Below are positions 1 to 12,800 of a DNA stretch of 64,000 nucleotides, piece by piece. Each line of letters opens with the position of its first letter. Position 1 is the first letter of the stretch. Origin of the DNA: Liolophura sinensis (taxonomy: Eukaryota > Mollusca > Polyplacophora > Chitonida > Chitonidae); contig NC_088306.1 in NCBI RefSeq assembly GCF_032854445.1, positions 1,242,501-1,306,500 on the forward strand, given 5' to 3'. The notes under the pieces are model-generated. The model saw nothing but the letters and a program-made list of their open reading frames with translations. It did not search any database and was not told the DNA's origin. Position numbers and translations under genes: made by a program.

Positions 1-94
1 TAGACATCTTACCGAGTCCAGCACCTGCCAATCTTTGGTTTTACAACGTATGCATCCTTGGTCAACGTCTAATGATGCTACAAAATGCTGTCAC

Positions 95-269
95 CAACGT
101 AAACAGTTTGCCTTAATTTCCGACGCCATGATGGAATTCTCCTGTCGCTTGAACCCTGGGATATAATTCGTCATTGACTCGTACTTTTCCATTATCGTGA
201 CAACGCTCAGAGGACAGGCAATGAACGAGTCTAGAGAGGTTTCCGGACCACCCACGTGGAGATATTCTC
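95..269 (-). CDS. Possible internal or terminal exon, gene unknown
   Basis: Read on the minus strand, a pyrimidine-containing acceptor ending TTTTGACAG lies just above position 269, and an open frame follows to a TGA at 91-93. A weak donor (GTGACA) would end the exon at 95 instead. The frame gives about 58 residues of mixed composition, including LHVGGPETSLDSF and YIPGFKRQENSIM, with codon use like the proven exons of this window. A second frame is also open for most of the stretch, so the phase is uncertain. I do not recognise the protein family. The next exons would lie beyond the left edge or at the possible exon above 844. Confidence 0.33.
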
Positions 270-843
270 CTGTCAAAACAATAACGTAACAATACATGTT
301 CACGGGCCCTGTATAACCACCCTGATGGGATTATACTTGGGTTACGGGTTGAAATCTGTCCAAACCAAATTTCTGATCACTTAATCAATGCATGCGTTAC
401 AAGCTCTGTTTTACTTAATTAATTTTCATGCATTAGTCACATTTTAGTTTATACATTACCCGGTATAAGAAATATCATTTAAAAAAAAAACATGAAACAG
501 GCAAAATTAAGGCTATATACCTGTCATTTGGGTGTTGCTTGAAAGTGAACGATACCAATATTCTGAGTGTATGCTTGTAAACGTATAATTTGGTTATTTC
601 CTTGAGAACGAAACCATGCATGCAACACTTCGACCGAGACTGTGTACAAAGAAATTCTTGTATATGGACACCACACCTACCGGATGTATGTAGATGAATA
701 TTGATTTTCAAGAGGTATTATACCTTTAAATTTCGATGAGATCATACCGAGATACATTTTTTGTAATTAATATACTTATTCATTTTATGATATGGTTAGG
801 GTTAGGCCCGGATGACTATTTCAAGCTGTCTCTTTAAGTTTAC

Positions 844-1190
844 CTGGGGCTATGTTGAGGGGTCAATATCATTCCCCGGAAGTTTGGCCGCTACAACGTC
901 GATGTTTATGGATGGAGAAGAAAACAAGCAAACGCCTAGTTCGCCAAGTGCCATGCATTGACAAAGCTCGTGACTTAGAGCTGAAATAGAATCAGAGATC
1001 GCCGAAGACCTGCATATTGATTGAAGCTCATCTCGGCGACCCTGCATGGAGGTCAAAAGACAACGAGAGCGACACTTGAACTGTAGGCCTATCGAGCCGA
1101 GGTCTATGTAAATTGGCATCGGTTCCACAAATCCAGTTATCACGCAGGTCCAGACTAGAAATTTGACTTAAACGCCTTTTTTTAAACATC
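844..1190 (-). other. Possible 5' exon or UTR, minus strand
   Basis: The minus strand ends here with a strong donor, CCCCAG followed by GTAAAC (exon edge at 844). Near its end is a short open frame starting ATGATATTGACC in the phase that would reach the donor. A different frame is open for 97 codons and stops ten bases before the donor, so it cannot be spliced onward. An acceptor-like TTTCTAG lies near 1,165. It may be an untranslated or barely coding first exon of the same gene as the possible exon at 95-269. No protein family is recognisable. Confidence 0.22.
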
Positions 1191-1419
1191 CACAGCAATA
1201 CAAATTTGGAATGCGATGCACAGCAAGATTGTAGTGTTATACGTTATTTTGATTTAATTTCTTTTACCATGAAACTGTGAAATGTATATATAGGCCCTAT
1301 ATTGCTTGGGTTTTTCAATTTTGACTGGTCACACCCAACTGTGTGTGGAATCGAACCTTGTATTGGAAATTGAGCTTTCCTAAACACACATGCCATGCTA
1401 ATTTAACTTTTTTTGTGTG

Positions 1420-1609
1420 CTAACTCCTACATAAACAGCTGTTTTTAGAAAAATCTGCGTTTTACCTGAACAAAATATCTTTTGTTTTACTGCATTTTAC
1501 GCCAGATCGAAGTACTAACTCCTACCTAAACAGCTGTTTTTAGAAAAATCTGCCTTTTACCTAAAGAAAATATCTTTTGTTTTACTATATTTTACGCCAC
1601 ATAGAAGTA
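1420..1609. repeat. 95-bp tandem duplication
   Basis: Two adjacent copies, about 1420-1514 and 1515-1609, both start TAACTCCTAC and contain CAGCTGTTTTTAGAAAAATC. They differ at only a few positions, so this is a fairly young local duplication. No gene is seen around it: 1200-2530 is AT-rich with no supported exon. Confidence 0.85.
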
Positions 1610-2532
1610 CCTTTAATACCTGACGAACATATAACAAGCATAGGTGTACAAATATTTCTGTACACATACAAGAACGTACAGTGTAGCTATAGTGTTATAT
1701 ACAGGTTTACTGCACATTGACTGTGATGTACCATATCGTCCAATGACGCACATGCCCTCTCATTTTAGCTGGGTTTTTTTGCATGTTAGCGTCATGGATT
1801 ATATCTGAGGTACAGCTTGGTGTGTATACATGTATTTCATTGGCGTTTAAATACATTTACAGCACTTTGGCTGCGAATAAAACAGAAAAAAAAAATAAAA
1901 ACCTAAGGGGACAGAATATGCAAATTAGCCCAAACTGTCAGGAAATGCATGTTACTAATCAAAAACACACCCACACATTTTCTATTTCATGGCTCGGTAT
2001 GTATGTTATGCACGACCTCTACCATTTTGTCTAACAGCTGCAATGATGCTATGCTCTTTGAATCGATTCCACCATTTTTACAACAACAGTTTGTCACATG
2101 AGATGACAATTTAATGAACGGAACACCTGTGTCAAGGATTAATATTGATTGTCGATGTATACATAAGCCTATCTGCTATCAGGTTAATCGTTGACTTGGC
2201 TAAATGCCAGTTCTCCATTGTTCAGAAGCCGTCTAAAGTTAACAGGTATGCCAACTGCCTGTCGAAGGGAGGTGGTTTACTACAGGCACTCCGGTTTCCT
2301 CGGGCCATCAAAAATCATATATATATAATTCACTTGGGTACAAGGTGTTGCATGACGATCTAATAATAAGTAAATATTTTGCTGGCCTATGCCTAATTAG
2401 GCTGTCGGCCTATATGTGTGCACGGATATCGGCGTGGAAGGTACAGAAAACTGGGAACTACGTACCATTACAATTATAAAAGTAGATGTAAAGAAAATTA
2501 TCATACACCAATACTGTGCCGAAAAACCCTCA

Positions 2533-2775
2533 TATTTATTTATTTGATTGGTGTTTTACGCCGTACTCAAGAACATTGAACTTAAGCGGCCAGCATTTTG
2601 GTGGGAGGTAACGGTAGAGCTCGGGGAAACCCACGATCATTCATAGGTTGCCGTAAGACCTTACCACGTACGGCCGGAGAGGAAGCCAGCATGAGCTGGA
2701 CTTGAACTCACATTGTTGAGAGGCTCCTGGGTCATTGCGCGGTACTGACTGGCGTGCCTGCTCACCACCTCGCCC
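2533..2775 (-). mobile_element. tRNA-derived SINE, family A, minus strand
   Basis: The copy reads from its 3' tail (TATTTATTTATTTGATTGG) through the conserved body (cggccggagaggaagccagc) to a tRNA-like head. The head's B-box-like sequence is the reverse of GTGAGTTCAAGTCC. It is close to full length and abuts a second copy in the same orientation. At least 15 copies or fragments of this family lie in the window. A molluscan family such as the RUDI/V-SINE type is a candidate name, not checked. Confidence 0.85.
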
Positions 2776-2992
2776 ATTTATTTATTTGATTGGTGTTTTG
2801 TGCCGTATTCAAGAATATTTCACTTATACGACGGTCGCCAGCATTATGGTGGGTGGAAACCGGGCACAGCCCGTGGGAAACCCACGACCATCCGCAGGTT
2901 GCTGAGAGAGCTTCCCACTTACGGCCGGAGAGGAATTGGTGAGAGACTGCTGGGTCATTAATTACGCTGCGCCACCTCACCCATGGGGGGAC
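2776..2992 (-). mobile_element. SINE family A, minus strand, second tandem copy
   Basis: This copy starts with the same ATTTATTTATTTGATTGG tail directly after the head of the preceding copy. It keeps the GTGGGAAACCCACGACCATC body segment and lacks part of the middle near the agctggacttgaactc segment. The head-to-tail pair suggests insertion of one copy into the tail of another, or dimeric retrotransposition. Confidence 0.8.
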
Positions 2993-3540
2993 CCAAAGAA
3001 CTTTATACCACATAGGTATAGGTCTATAGTGTACTTACAATAAATGTATTATTGCTCCAACTTCGATAAACAATAAGGTAGACTAAATATGTTATGCATA
3101 AATATGCGAATACTCGTACATGGAGGCTACGGTACGTAATTATTGTAGCATATGTTTTCATAGACATATGCAGGTTGGTTCTTTATCTATAGCTTTTACG
3201 CATACGTATTAAATGTTAGATTTTTTAATAGCTGTAATGACATTTCTCTTGGTGTTTCACTCTGTTTATTATGTAAAATGGTTTAAAACAAATGACATTA
3301 ACCAACCGAAACAGGCTTATAACTGTGCAGATGTTGCTGGTTGCATTTGTAAATATTTTAATAAGATGACTCGGTCTAAATGTATAAGACTGCAGGTATA
3401 GGCCTATTCTAAAAGATGAGCAATCACGGTCTTACACGTACAAAATCTAACCTTTAATTAAATATTTGGGCGGGTTTTGAATAACATGCATAAACATTAA
3501 GCCATCCAGTTGTCTGTACCCAGCCGGTCTTAATATTGTG

Positions 3541-3772
3541 CGTTCTTTTTACTACTCGGCACATGGCTTGTACACGTCAGAGCTCGCGCCGGATGTGCTC
3601 TTCTCAGCCAATCAAATTCCCACACATACTCCCAGTATGCCCGGGTACTCGCCGATCTAGGAGATGGCTTGATATGCCTGGTGTTGTTTATTAGCAAACT
3701 CTGACAGAAGAACAGGTGATTTTCATGGTGACAAGAGATCTGATGGAACCCCAAACTCAGGGGCAGCCGAGA
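3541..3772 (+). promoter_or_regulatory. Putative DNAJC3 promoter / 5' UTR
   Basis: The stretch before the DNAJC3 start has more CpG than its surroundings. It contains ACACGTCA at 3572-3579, whose reverse strand reads TGACGTGT, close to the TGACGTG(G/A) core bound by ATF6/XBP1. It also has a CCAAT box at 3608-3612. A CCAAT-N9-CCACG ER-stress element is not present in exact form. DNAJC3 genes are induced by the unfolded-protein response in other animals; that these sites act here is inference. Confidence 0.35.
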
Positions 3773-3851
3773 ATGGCCGAAGTAGCTAGCATAATTGGCG
3801 TGTTGCGTTCCTTGGCGGTGTTTTTTCTGACCATGGACATTCATTTCACAG
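3773..3851 (+). CDS. DNAJC3: DNAJC3 exon 1, signal peptide
   Basis: Codes residues 1-26 plus the first base of codon 27 and ends at donor G/GTAAAC. The peptide has a short polar start and a hydrophobic core (SLAVFFLTM), fitting an ER signal sequence. An in-frame ATG at 3716 would add 19 mostly polar residues in front and has no acidic/hydrophobic logic as a signal, so 3773 is preferred. Confidence 0.88.
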
Positions 3852-6800
3852 GTAAACGTCATTTGCTTTACAACAACAACACCATGTTAACCAGCTGATG
3901 GTGCCGTGAGGATCGATTGCAGATGATAAGTCTGTCTATGAAAATATGACAGATTGTCACTTTGGAAGATATTTGCTGTGTAGTTGAACATTTTAAAATC
4001 TGCTCAGCCATTAAATCTTTATTGTAAAACTCCTTTCAGGTGATACACCTATATTTCAAGCTACCGGTATTTTCGTTTTGAAATGTTGTTGAGTAAAATT
4101 GAAATTTAAGAATGCAAAGAAAAAAGGTTAATAGCCCAAAATAAATTCAAGTTTGTGAAAGGCACCTTATTCATACAAGTATAACTACCTACTTTGTTGT
4201 ACATAAATCAGTGAAGTAAAAATACAGACCGTTTCAAACAGTATATTGTAAACTTGAAGTACTGGTATTTGTATAACTAATTAGCCAAATTCGGGTAAAT
4301 ACTACTTCAGCCATCTCAATCATCAAGGAAGCTATTAAGGCAAGTTGGCATTTCAGGAGTCCAGCAAGTTCACTCAGATATGGTAGAGACATGGTGGTGG
4401 CTCTCACAAAACTAACACAGGTAAAGGGGCAACATTTTACGGCACTTGGTAGACGGAATACATATCTCCCTTAACCGGGTCTGTCGGCCCAATGATCCCG
4501 TTAACAGCTATCGTAAAGTTACGCCTTTTAGCTATGTTAGTTCATGAGAGTCCCCACCCTGTCTCGTCTCAATCTGCGTGAACTCGCGAGATTCCTGAAA
4601 TGCTGATTTGGCTTACTGTGAAGCACAGTGTTTTCCAGGAATCAGCTGTTGCCTCGTTAACAGACTGTAGAAAACTCAACACCTTAAAAATCCACAGAAG
4701 TAGATAGGAGCTGCTGTTTTAGTATTCCCTTGTTTAGTTGTGCGGTCAATGCCTGTGTTGTGTTGCAGGTGTGGAGGGTATAACAGCACAGGAGGTGGCC
4801 CAGCATCTGGAGATGGGGAAGAAACTGTTAGCCGCAGGACAGCTGGCAGATGCCCTCAGCCACTACCATGCTGCCGTGGGTGAGTTCACCTTTACAGCTG
4901 GGGGCCTCCTTGGCTCAATTAGTTAGCGCACTAGCGCAGCGTAATGACCCAGGAGTCTCTCACCAATGTGGTCGCTGTGAGTTCAAGCCCAGCTCATGCT
5001 GGCTTCCTCTCCGGCCGTAAGTGGGAAGGTCTTCCAGCAACCTGCGGATGGTCGTGGGTTTTCCCCGAGCTGTGCCCGGTTTCCACACCACATAATGCTG
5101 ACCGCCGTCTTATAAGTGAAATATTCTTGAGTACGGCATAAAACACCAATCAAATAAATAAATAAACCTTTACAGCTGAGGAGATGTTAGGGGAGAAGGA
5201 CACAATAAAATAACAAAACAAAGACTACGGTTTAAATAATTGAAATAGAGAAAGTTATGCCTATGGATGAAAAAAACGAAAAAAAGAAACATATTTTTGA
5301 ACCATAGTTGATCTCTTAATAACCCCTGTAGTTCATGCATATTTTCCATCAATGGTCAGAAGTTTTCGGCAATGATGACATCAATAGAATCAACGGGAAC
5401 CCCGGGACCAATTTAGCGCCCTTCCAATCGTCTCACCCCCACACCCCAACCTCCTATCCTCCTTAGTTTTGACAGTTATCACTGTTCATGTCACCACTGC
5501 AGGCTACCTAATTTCCAGACTGACGACTGGTGCCTTAGGAAAAGTGTATTGTTTAAAAACATGTTTACATCCCAAGAAGAAAGCTGGGAAGCTTTTCTGT
5601 AACGTCATATGTTTAATAGTACACAGACTAACTGAGAAATAAATACCTACAATTTGAGGCTATACTGGAGATTTTTGGCAAATAAATTCTAATTTAATTT
5701 TTGGGACTGATATTAGCAGTGTTGTTAGTAGAATATTACATTTCTTCACAAGCCTTTTGGAAAAGTAAAGATATGGGTATGTTGTTCATTAGATGGTCTA
5801 ACCATGTGAGAAAAAGGAAACTCAGTATTCTTGTTAGAATTACATATGTATTGGCTAAAATGAGCAGACCAGGTGTCCGAGAAATTAGAAGAAATAGGGT
5901 GTCAGACTTGTACATGTATCTGTACAACTGATTCAGAAGTTTGAAAATGTTATTACCCTACAATATGAGGGTAGTATTTTGTGAACGGTACTTATTTAGG
6001 GCTATTTAAGAATAAGAGCAAAAGTTCTAAGAGCCGATTCCACAAAGACATTTTTGACTTAAGTCAAAACTTAAGACTTTGTCACAGTGCTTAGTTTGTG
6101 GTACTGATGCTTGAAATTTTGATTTATTTGTCTTTAAGTGAACATTAAGTCTGCCACTATATATACATAGAAAAAAATGGTATAGGACACAGTTATCACG
6201 GAAAAATATGTGAAATCTTTTATGAAGTTTTGAAAGCCGAGAAGATGAGATTCTGCATTGGGGGTATGGCACTGATGGACAGTTCGCTCCGAGTAACCAT
6301 GTTGTAGAAGCCCTTATGAACTTGACCAATCACTAGCGCACATGATAATTGACTGTCATGTCCAAAAACCTGTTAGTTCTCGATTGTCAGTGTGGTTTCT
6401 TATAGTTCATGGACAGATATCATTGAAATAAATGTTATTTTGCAGTTAGTTTAAGTCTTAAAACTGATACATTTTTTGGCGACACACCTATGAGTAGGGA
6501 ACTGAGAATGGCAGGCCATGTCACAATGTGTACATGTTTGGCAGGATACTGCAGTAAGTTGTCAGGGTGAACTTGCAAGAAAATCGCAGCATGAGAGTCA
6601 TTGCTTGAAGAAATTATTGTGATTTTGCATTATATTTCCTTAGTAAAGTCAGATTTATTATGAAAAATATCTTCCCAAATCTGAATCAAAGAGTCTGGTA
6701 TCAGTCAGAAGGTCCTGTTATGTTTGGTAAATTCGCTGAAATTGGTTCAGCCAGCTTGGGCAAAAGCTTACACCCATGCAGGACGAGGACAAATAGGGCT

Positions 6801-9800
6801 GCTAAAACATGACGCTTGTGTCCACTAACATCGCCCTGACTGAGCGCCAAACTAAAAAAAATAGTTTTCAAATTGTATTTTAATTTTGACCTAAGTCAGA
6901 AATAGCTGTGTGGAATTGGCACCAGTCGCAGTATCTGTAAATAAAGGTCGCTCCATCTGAAAGGTTTTAGGTCATGCAGTTTCCAAATATGATTTCCATG
7001 AAATCTGACATTTTTCACCATGTAGTAAATTCATATAAACAGGTGATATACATGTAATAAAAACAGAAATACAAATAATTGATCAGTGAAAATTATCCAG
7101 TTAGTTAAAATTTATTCCTCTGGCCGTATGTGAGAAGGTCTGGGAGCAACCTGCGGATGGTCATGGGTTTCCCCAGGGCTGTGCCCGGTTTCCTCCCACC
7201 ATAATGCTGGCTGCCGTCATATAAGTGAAACATTCTTGAGTACTGCGTTAAACACTAATCAACTAAATAAATAAATAAAATTTGTGTCTGTTTTAATTGT
7301 GGTTGTCTGTGGTTTCCCCTGACAGATGGAGACCCATCAAACTACATGACATATTTCAAGCGTGCCACAGTGTTTCTGGCCTTGGGGAAGTCACGTTCTG
7401 CGCTGCCCGACCTTGACAAAGTAGTGGAACTGAAACCAGACTTCACAGCTGTAAGTCCGGGGGCCTGGTCTCCTATCAACTATCTACTTCAGGGGTCAGA
7501 GTGTTTGGCCTTTCCCTTGTTTTTTAAGGGCTCAAAAGGGTTCATTTTTCTTTTAATGTATTTTTTTTTAAGAACCCACATGCATTCCCGTAACTTCAAC
7601 TCAACGGGAGTCCGACTTAGATCCCTGTATTTTCCAAGTCATCTTTAGTGCTCAAGTCAATACAAATAGATGATAAATAGTAAGCAGTATCACAGATAAA
7701 TACTTCATTCTTTAGGCAGCTATAGATCTAACTGATGACGTAAAAAAATTTGTTGTTGTTGTTTCTTTAATTTGTGGAATTTTGGGGGAAATTGGATTCC
7801 TGGATTCCCATCAGAAAATAAGCTCTGCTGTAAATATAAAATAAATGACTCTATTTAATCAGCCTTAAAAGGATATAGTCGTGAGTTAATATTTATGGTT
7901 AAAAACATTTCAAACCTTGTAGAAATTTGATTTTTGTTTTTACAGACTCAGATTTCTTTGATTTGACTTTCATTTTGCAGGCCCGTATCCAGAGAGCAAA
8001 TGTGTTACTGAAGCAAGGAAAGCTTGACGAGGCTGAGAAAGATTACAAGACTGTGGTAAGTTGAGGTTTGCACGGCAGTGGTGTTGTACGCTGAGCACTG
8101 GTAAAGTAGTACCCCTGTGCTGCAAGAGAACACTGATCAACCTAGGTCTCGGTTGCTTGTGGAGAGGCGCCTGATTGGAATGGCTTCTTTAAACAATACA
8201 CTGTGCCAGTGACTTGGTTTAAGCTACTGATAATTAATTATTCGTTTCTCGCGATCCTTGTTCATGTATATTTTTGCGGAGAATAATTAAGATCATTAGT
8301 GTCTTTTGTCATTTTCCATTAACCAAGATTGTATTTTACGCAAAGTTTACAACAAAAGAAAGTATATTTTCAAGAAATATATTTGGGGCAAGAAATCGAT
8401 AATTAATACCTACATGCAATTATCGCTTGTAGCATAGTATGAAAGTTTGGGAGGACGGTCATGGCTGAAGAGAAATAGTCAAATAACTGTGGCCATGTCA
8501 GATTTTGGTTTCACACAAAAACTTTATTTATGCTGTGAAATTACATGTAGTTGGGGCTTGAGAACTCTGTGTTATTTGTGTAGCCTGGTCATTCTCAGTC
8601 AGCCCTTTATTAAATAAAGACTAGAATATGAGTAATGTATATTTGAAAATATTCAGGTTAGTACAAGAAGTTTTCACGTTAGATATCCAGACTAAGTACA
8701 CTCATGTACTTTGGGACTCATTGTTTTGATTTTTGTTTTAGATTGAGAAGGACCCTGAAAATGCTGAGGTCAAAGGTCACCTGGCTGAAATTCGTCCAAT
8801 GAAAGAAGAGATACAGACGGCTCATTACTATTACGACCGTGGGGACTACGAGGCTGCAATCAGTATTTTGTCCAGACTTGTGGAGGTTAATGTTTATGTG
8901 ATGTGTATTGTCTGATACAAACTGACCTTGAAGTTTGTTTAGGCATGACTAGTGTGGGTACCCTAGGAAAGAGGAGATAATAATTACAAAGAATTTTTTG
9001 GTTTTGTATGAAATTGTTCCAGAAAATTGTTCCTGAAAATTGTTCTTAAAGGGCTTCTGAGATTGCTGGGATAATCATTCTGTTTTATATTCCCTCCAAC
9101 ACACATGTGCATGTGAAACTCTGTATTGCAAACAACTGAGCACCAGAAAGGCAGGTATAGTGCTCACACTTTATCCTAGATCACTCCCCTTTCTCCAAGT
9201 TGGCAATTTTTTCAACTTCGAGTTAGCAGTTATAGTCTCTTTAGGGAGGTAACCGTCTTTAGTTTCGTCCGGGAAAATCTTGAAAGTCATGCAGGATTGG
9301 GTGTAGCCCTAAGTAGGGGAGACCAAAACAATAACGAGAGGGTGAAAGGAAATGAATGATCAACAGAGTGAGTGTGATGTTCTTTATATTCATGATTCAA
9401 ATTTCTGGAGTTGCATGTATTAAAGGCATGCAAAAGTCTCCCAGAATGCAACTTGGCAAACATGGCAACTACTCTCTTCCTTATGTATTCTGGTTTATTT
9501 CCATTATTCCTGCATAATTCTATTAAAATTTTAGATATATGAAGAGAAAGAATCTCCCATTTCTTTAATCCAGGGTTCCCACTGGTCCATTTGAATTGTT
9601 TTTCCATTTCCCTTGAAAAAGGGTTTATTTTGTGATAACAACTTGAAAGCATTTAACTCAGTGTTAAAATCATATATTATATTTGAACTGGACTGATAAA
9701 TAAGCAACCTAAATAATGTTGTGTGTTTAAACTGAATGCTGCTTTATCTGCTGGAAAACAGGGGATAGTGGGAAAAGCCCTAGAAAACATAGGATAGTGG

Positions 9801-12800
9801 GTCCTGGACAGTCCTAGAAAACATAGGATAGTGGGTCCAGGACAGTCCCAGAAAACATAGGATAGTGGACCCTGGATAGCCATGGAAAATAGGGAATATT
9901 GGGTCCTGGAAAACATAGGATAGTGGGTCTTGGATAGTCATGGAAAACAGGGAATATTGGGTCCTGGAAAACATAGGATAGTCAGTCCTGGACAGTCCTG
10001 GAAAACATAGGATAGTGGGTCCTGGATAGTCCTGGAAAACATAGGATAGTGGGTCCAGGATAGTCATGGAAAACATAGGATAGTGGGTCCTGGATAGTCA
10101 TGGAAAACATAGGATAGTGGGTCCTGGATAGTCGTGGAAAACAGGGAATATTGGGTCCTGGAAAACATAGGATAGTGGGTCCTGGATAGTCATGGAAAAC
10201 ATAGGATAGTGGGTCCTGGATAGTCCTGGAAAACATCGTCATGGATGGAAACCCTTTTCATCAAACGTCTAATTGGCGTTTCACTGATTTGTTCTCAGAT
10301 TTGTCCTTGGAATGCAGAACTACGTGAACTGCGTGCAGATTGCTACATCGCCATGGGTGAATACATTAAAGCTATCGGAGATGTTAGGTCAACGACAAAG
10401 CTACGAAACGACAACACAGCAGCCTATTACAAAGTCAGTAAACTTCACTACGACATAGGAGAGGCAGACGAATCTTTGATGTAAGTCCCCGTTGCGTGTT
10501 TTACAAAGCTGTCGCAATGCTTTGTCAGACCATGGAGAAAGATCTTCACTATATGTTGTCATTGATGTCACGTCAGGCGAATTGACCCATTATGAAAGCC
10601 CAATATAATACTCTGTAGAAACCATGTTTTGAAATAAGATGCCCACCTTATAATAGAAGAATTGAAAATAACTTTCACTTTAGAAAGAAGTTTCAATTTT
10701 GAACTAAAAATTGAGCAATAATGAAACTTGCTGACAAGTTTTGAAATAAAAAATTAGCTCTTTTCGAAAGAAGATCTTTGTTTTTTTCTTTGTTTCAAGA
10801 GTTGTAAATATATATTTAAGATGTGGGACTTATTGGGACAAAACAGAGTAACATGTCAGAAGTGGTGGGAGTTGTGTCAGAATTTTTGGCTTCTGACCGA
10901 CTGTTTCCTCCACCCATTAACCTGACAGCAAGCGTAAAAGTGGATCCTTATTATCTGCAGCAATGGCAAACAAATAACTGAAAGAATAATTACTGTTTGG
11001 TTTAATATTTTTTTTGCTTGTTCTTACAGGGAAATTCGTGAATGTTTAAAACTGGACCCAGACCACAAGCAGTGCTTTCCACATTATAAAAAAGTGAAGA
11101 AGTTAGTAAAACAGTTACAGTCTGCTAGAGAACTCTCCAATGAACAGAGATTCGAAGAGTGTATAGACAAAGCCAACCAAATTTTAAAAACCGAGCCAGA
11201 AGTGTTCCCGTATGTTCTTCGAGCCAAGTCACATATATGCCACTGTCAATCTAAGGTATGTCTTCATTTCTTGATGGTGTCAGGTAATGATATTTCACCT
11301 AAAGTTTAGACTTTTTAAAGTGACACATATTTTCTTTATTCTGATTGATTCATCCACCTTAATATAGGGCCACAGAGGAATTATTGTGAAGTTTGATCAC
11401 TTTCTTACAAGAAAAGGTAAAATGTTGGCAACAGAATTATCATTTCTTTGCGTGCTTTTGAAAGCACATTTATACCAGGACAAGCAAAAGCACACTATTC
11501 AGTTATGGATTTACACAGCTCCTTATGCTAGGCCGATAACACTATACGTTTTGCAAAACCCTACAATTGCCAACTCAAAAAATGTACTTTTGTGCCAAAA
11601 ATTAAAGTAAACAGGTTGCTCTGAAGTTTTATATGTGAAAAGGTTGAGAAAATAATGTGGCATCATCACTGTCTTGCAATCAGATGATCATTACACCATC
11701 TCTTTCTTTACATGTTTTTTTTTATGTGTTTTTTTTTTTTGGAAAAACTAAGGGAAGCCGACTGAACTTGAACTTTATTATAAACATTCTGTAAATGAAG
11801 ACCATACATGTTTGTATGTGTTTATCCCCAGTCTCCGTTCTCCTTTCTCAGATTGGACATGTACGTGACGCTGTGAACGCCTGTAACGAAGTGCTACATA
11901 TGGATCCAGACAATGTAGATGCCCTCTGTGATAGGGCCGAGGCATTTATAGCTGATGAGCAGTATGAACAAGGTGAGTTATCTCCCCCTTGGTCCACAGA
12001 TGTCCCTCCCTCGATCCACAGATTATGGCCAGTTGTCTCCCCTTGTGAGAGTTAAAATAAACCATTGACAGCTCATGGTTTTAAAAACTGTATGTACAGG
12101 TAAATTTTCTTTGTTTCCGTGAAACAAGAGGAAAAATCCATCGTCTTGCTTTGCATTTGGGATAAATGTGATGCCTGTTGTGTCTTAACGAAGCCTGACT
12201 TTTTGATGGTGTTATGTGAGAAACAGAAATTTCTTGTTCCTGTGTGCTGTGTTACTTAGCTAAGCAATATAACGTTTTAATGGTGGACACTAAAAGATCA
12301 TATTTGTGTATATATAATGTCATAGTAGAGCTGTGATTGGAGCATTTTGTGCATGGTTGTTTCCTCAGGTGTTAATGATTACCAAAAAGCTCAGGGAATA
12401 GACGGGGAGTCCCGGAAGGTACACGAAGGTTTAAAAAAGGCACAGAAGCTGCTCAAACAGTCTTTAAAAAGAGACTATTATAAAATATTAGGTGTCAAAA
12501 GGTAAGTCACAATCAAATATAAATTTGTTCATGCTTTTTTTTTTTCGAGGTTTTTCCAAATTTACTCATATTGCAAATACTTGGTTTATACAATTCAAGG
12601 GTACAGGATTATACCTCGGGGTGCGTACAAGTATTAGAAAGAGAGAGAAAAACAAAGGAATTGCATGGTACATGGCTTGTAATTGACACAGTGCTTGTAA
12701 AAGATCTGATAATCCTTGATATGAAAGCTTGTTTTGCTTTTATATGTACAAATAATTATACACTTCTACTGGTGTTTGTTTCTGTTTAATTAGAATTTTT

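Noticed and set aside
3716-3772. Upstream in-frame ATG for DNAJC3
   Set aside because: It would place a polar 19-residue extension before the signal peptide; the ATG at 3773 has the better context and matches the family layout.
9677-10242. Long minus-strand reading frames of repeating PTILCFPGLSRTH-like sequence
   Set aside because: They come from the 34-bp minisatellite, exist in several frames at once, and lie in an intron of DNAJC3.
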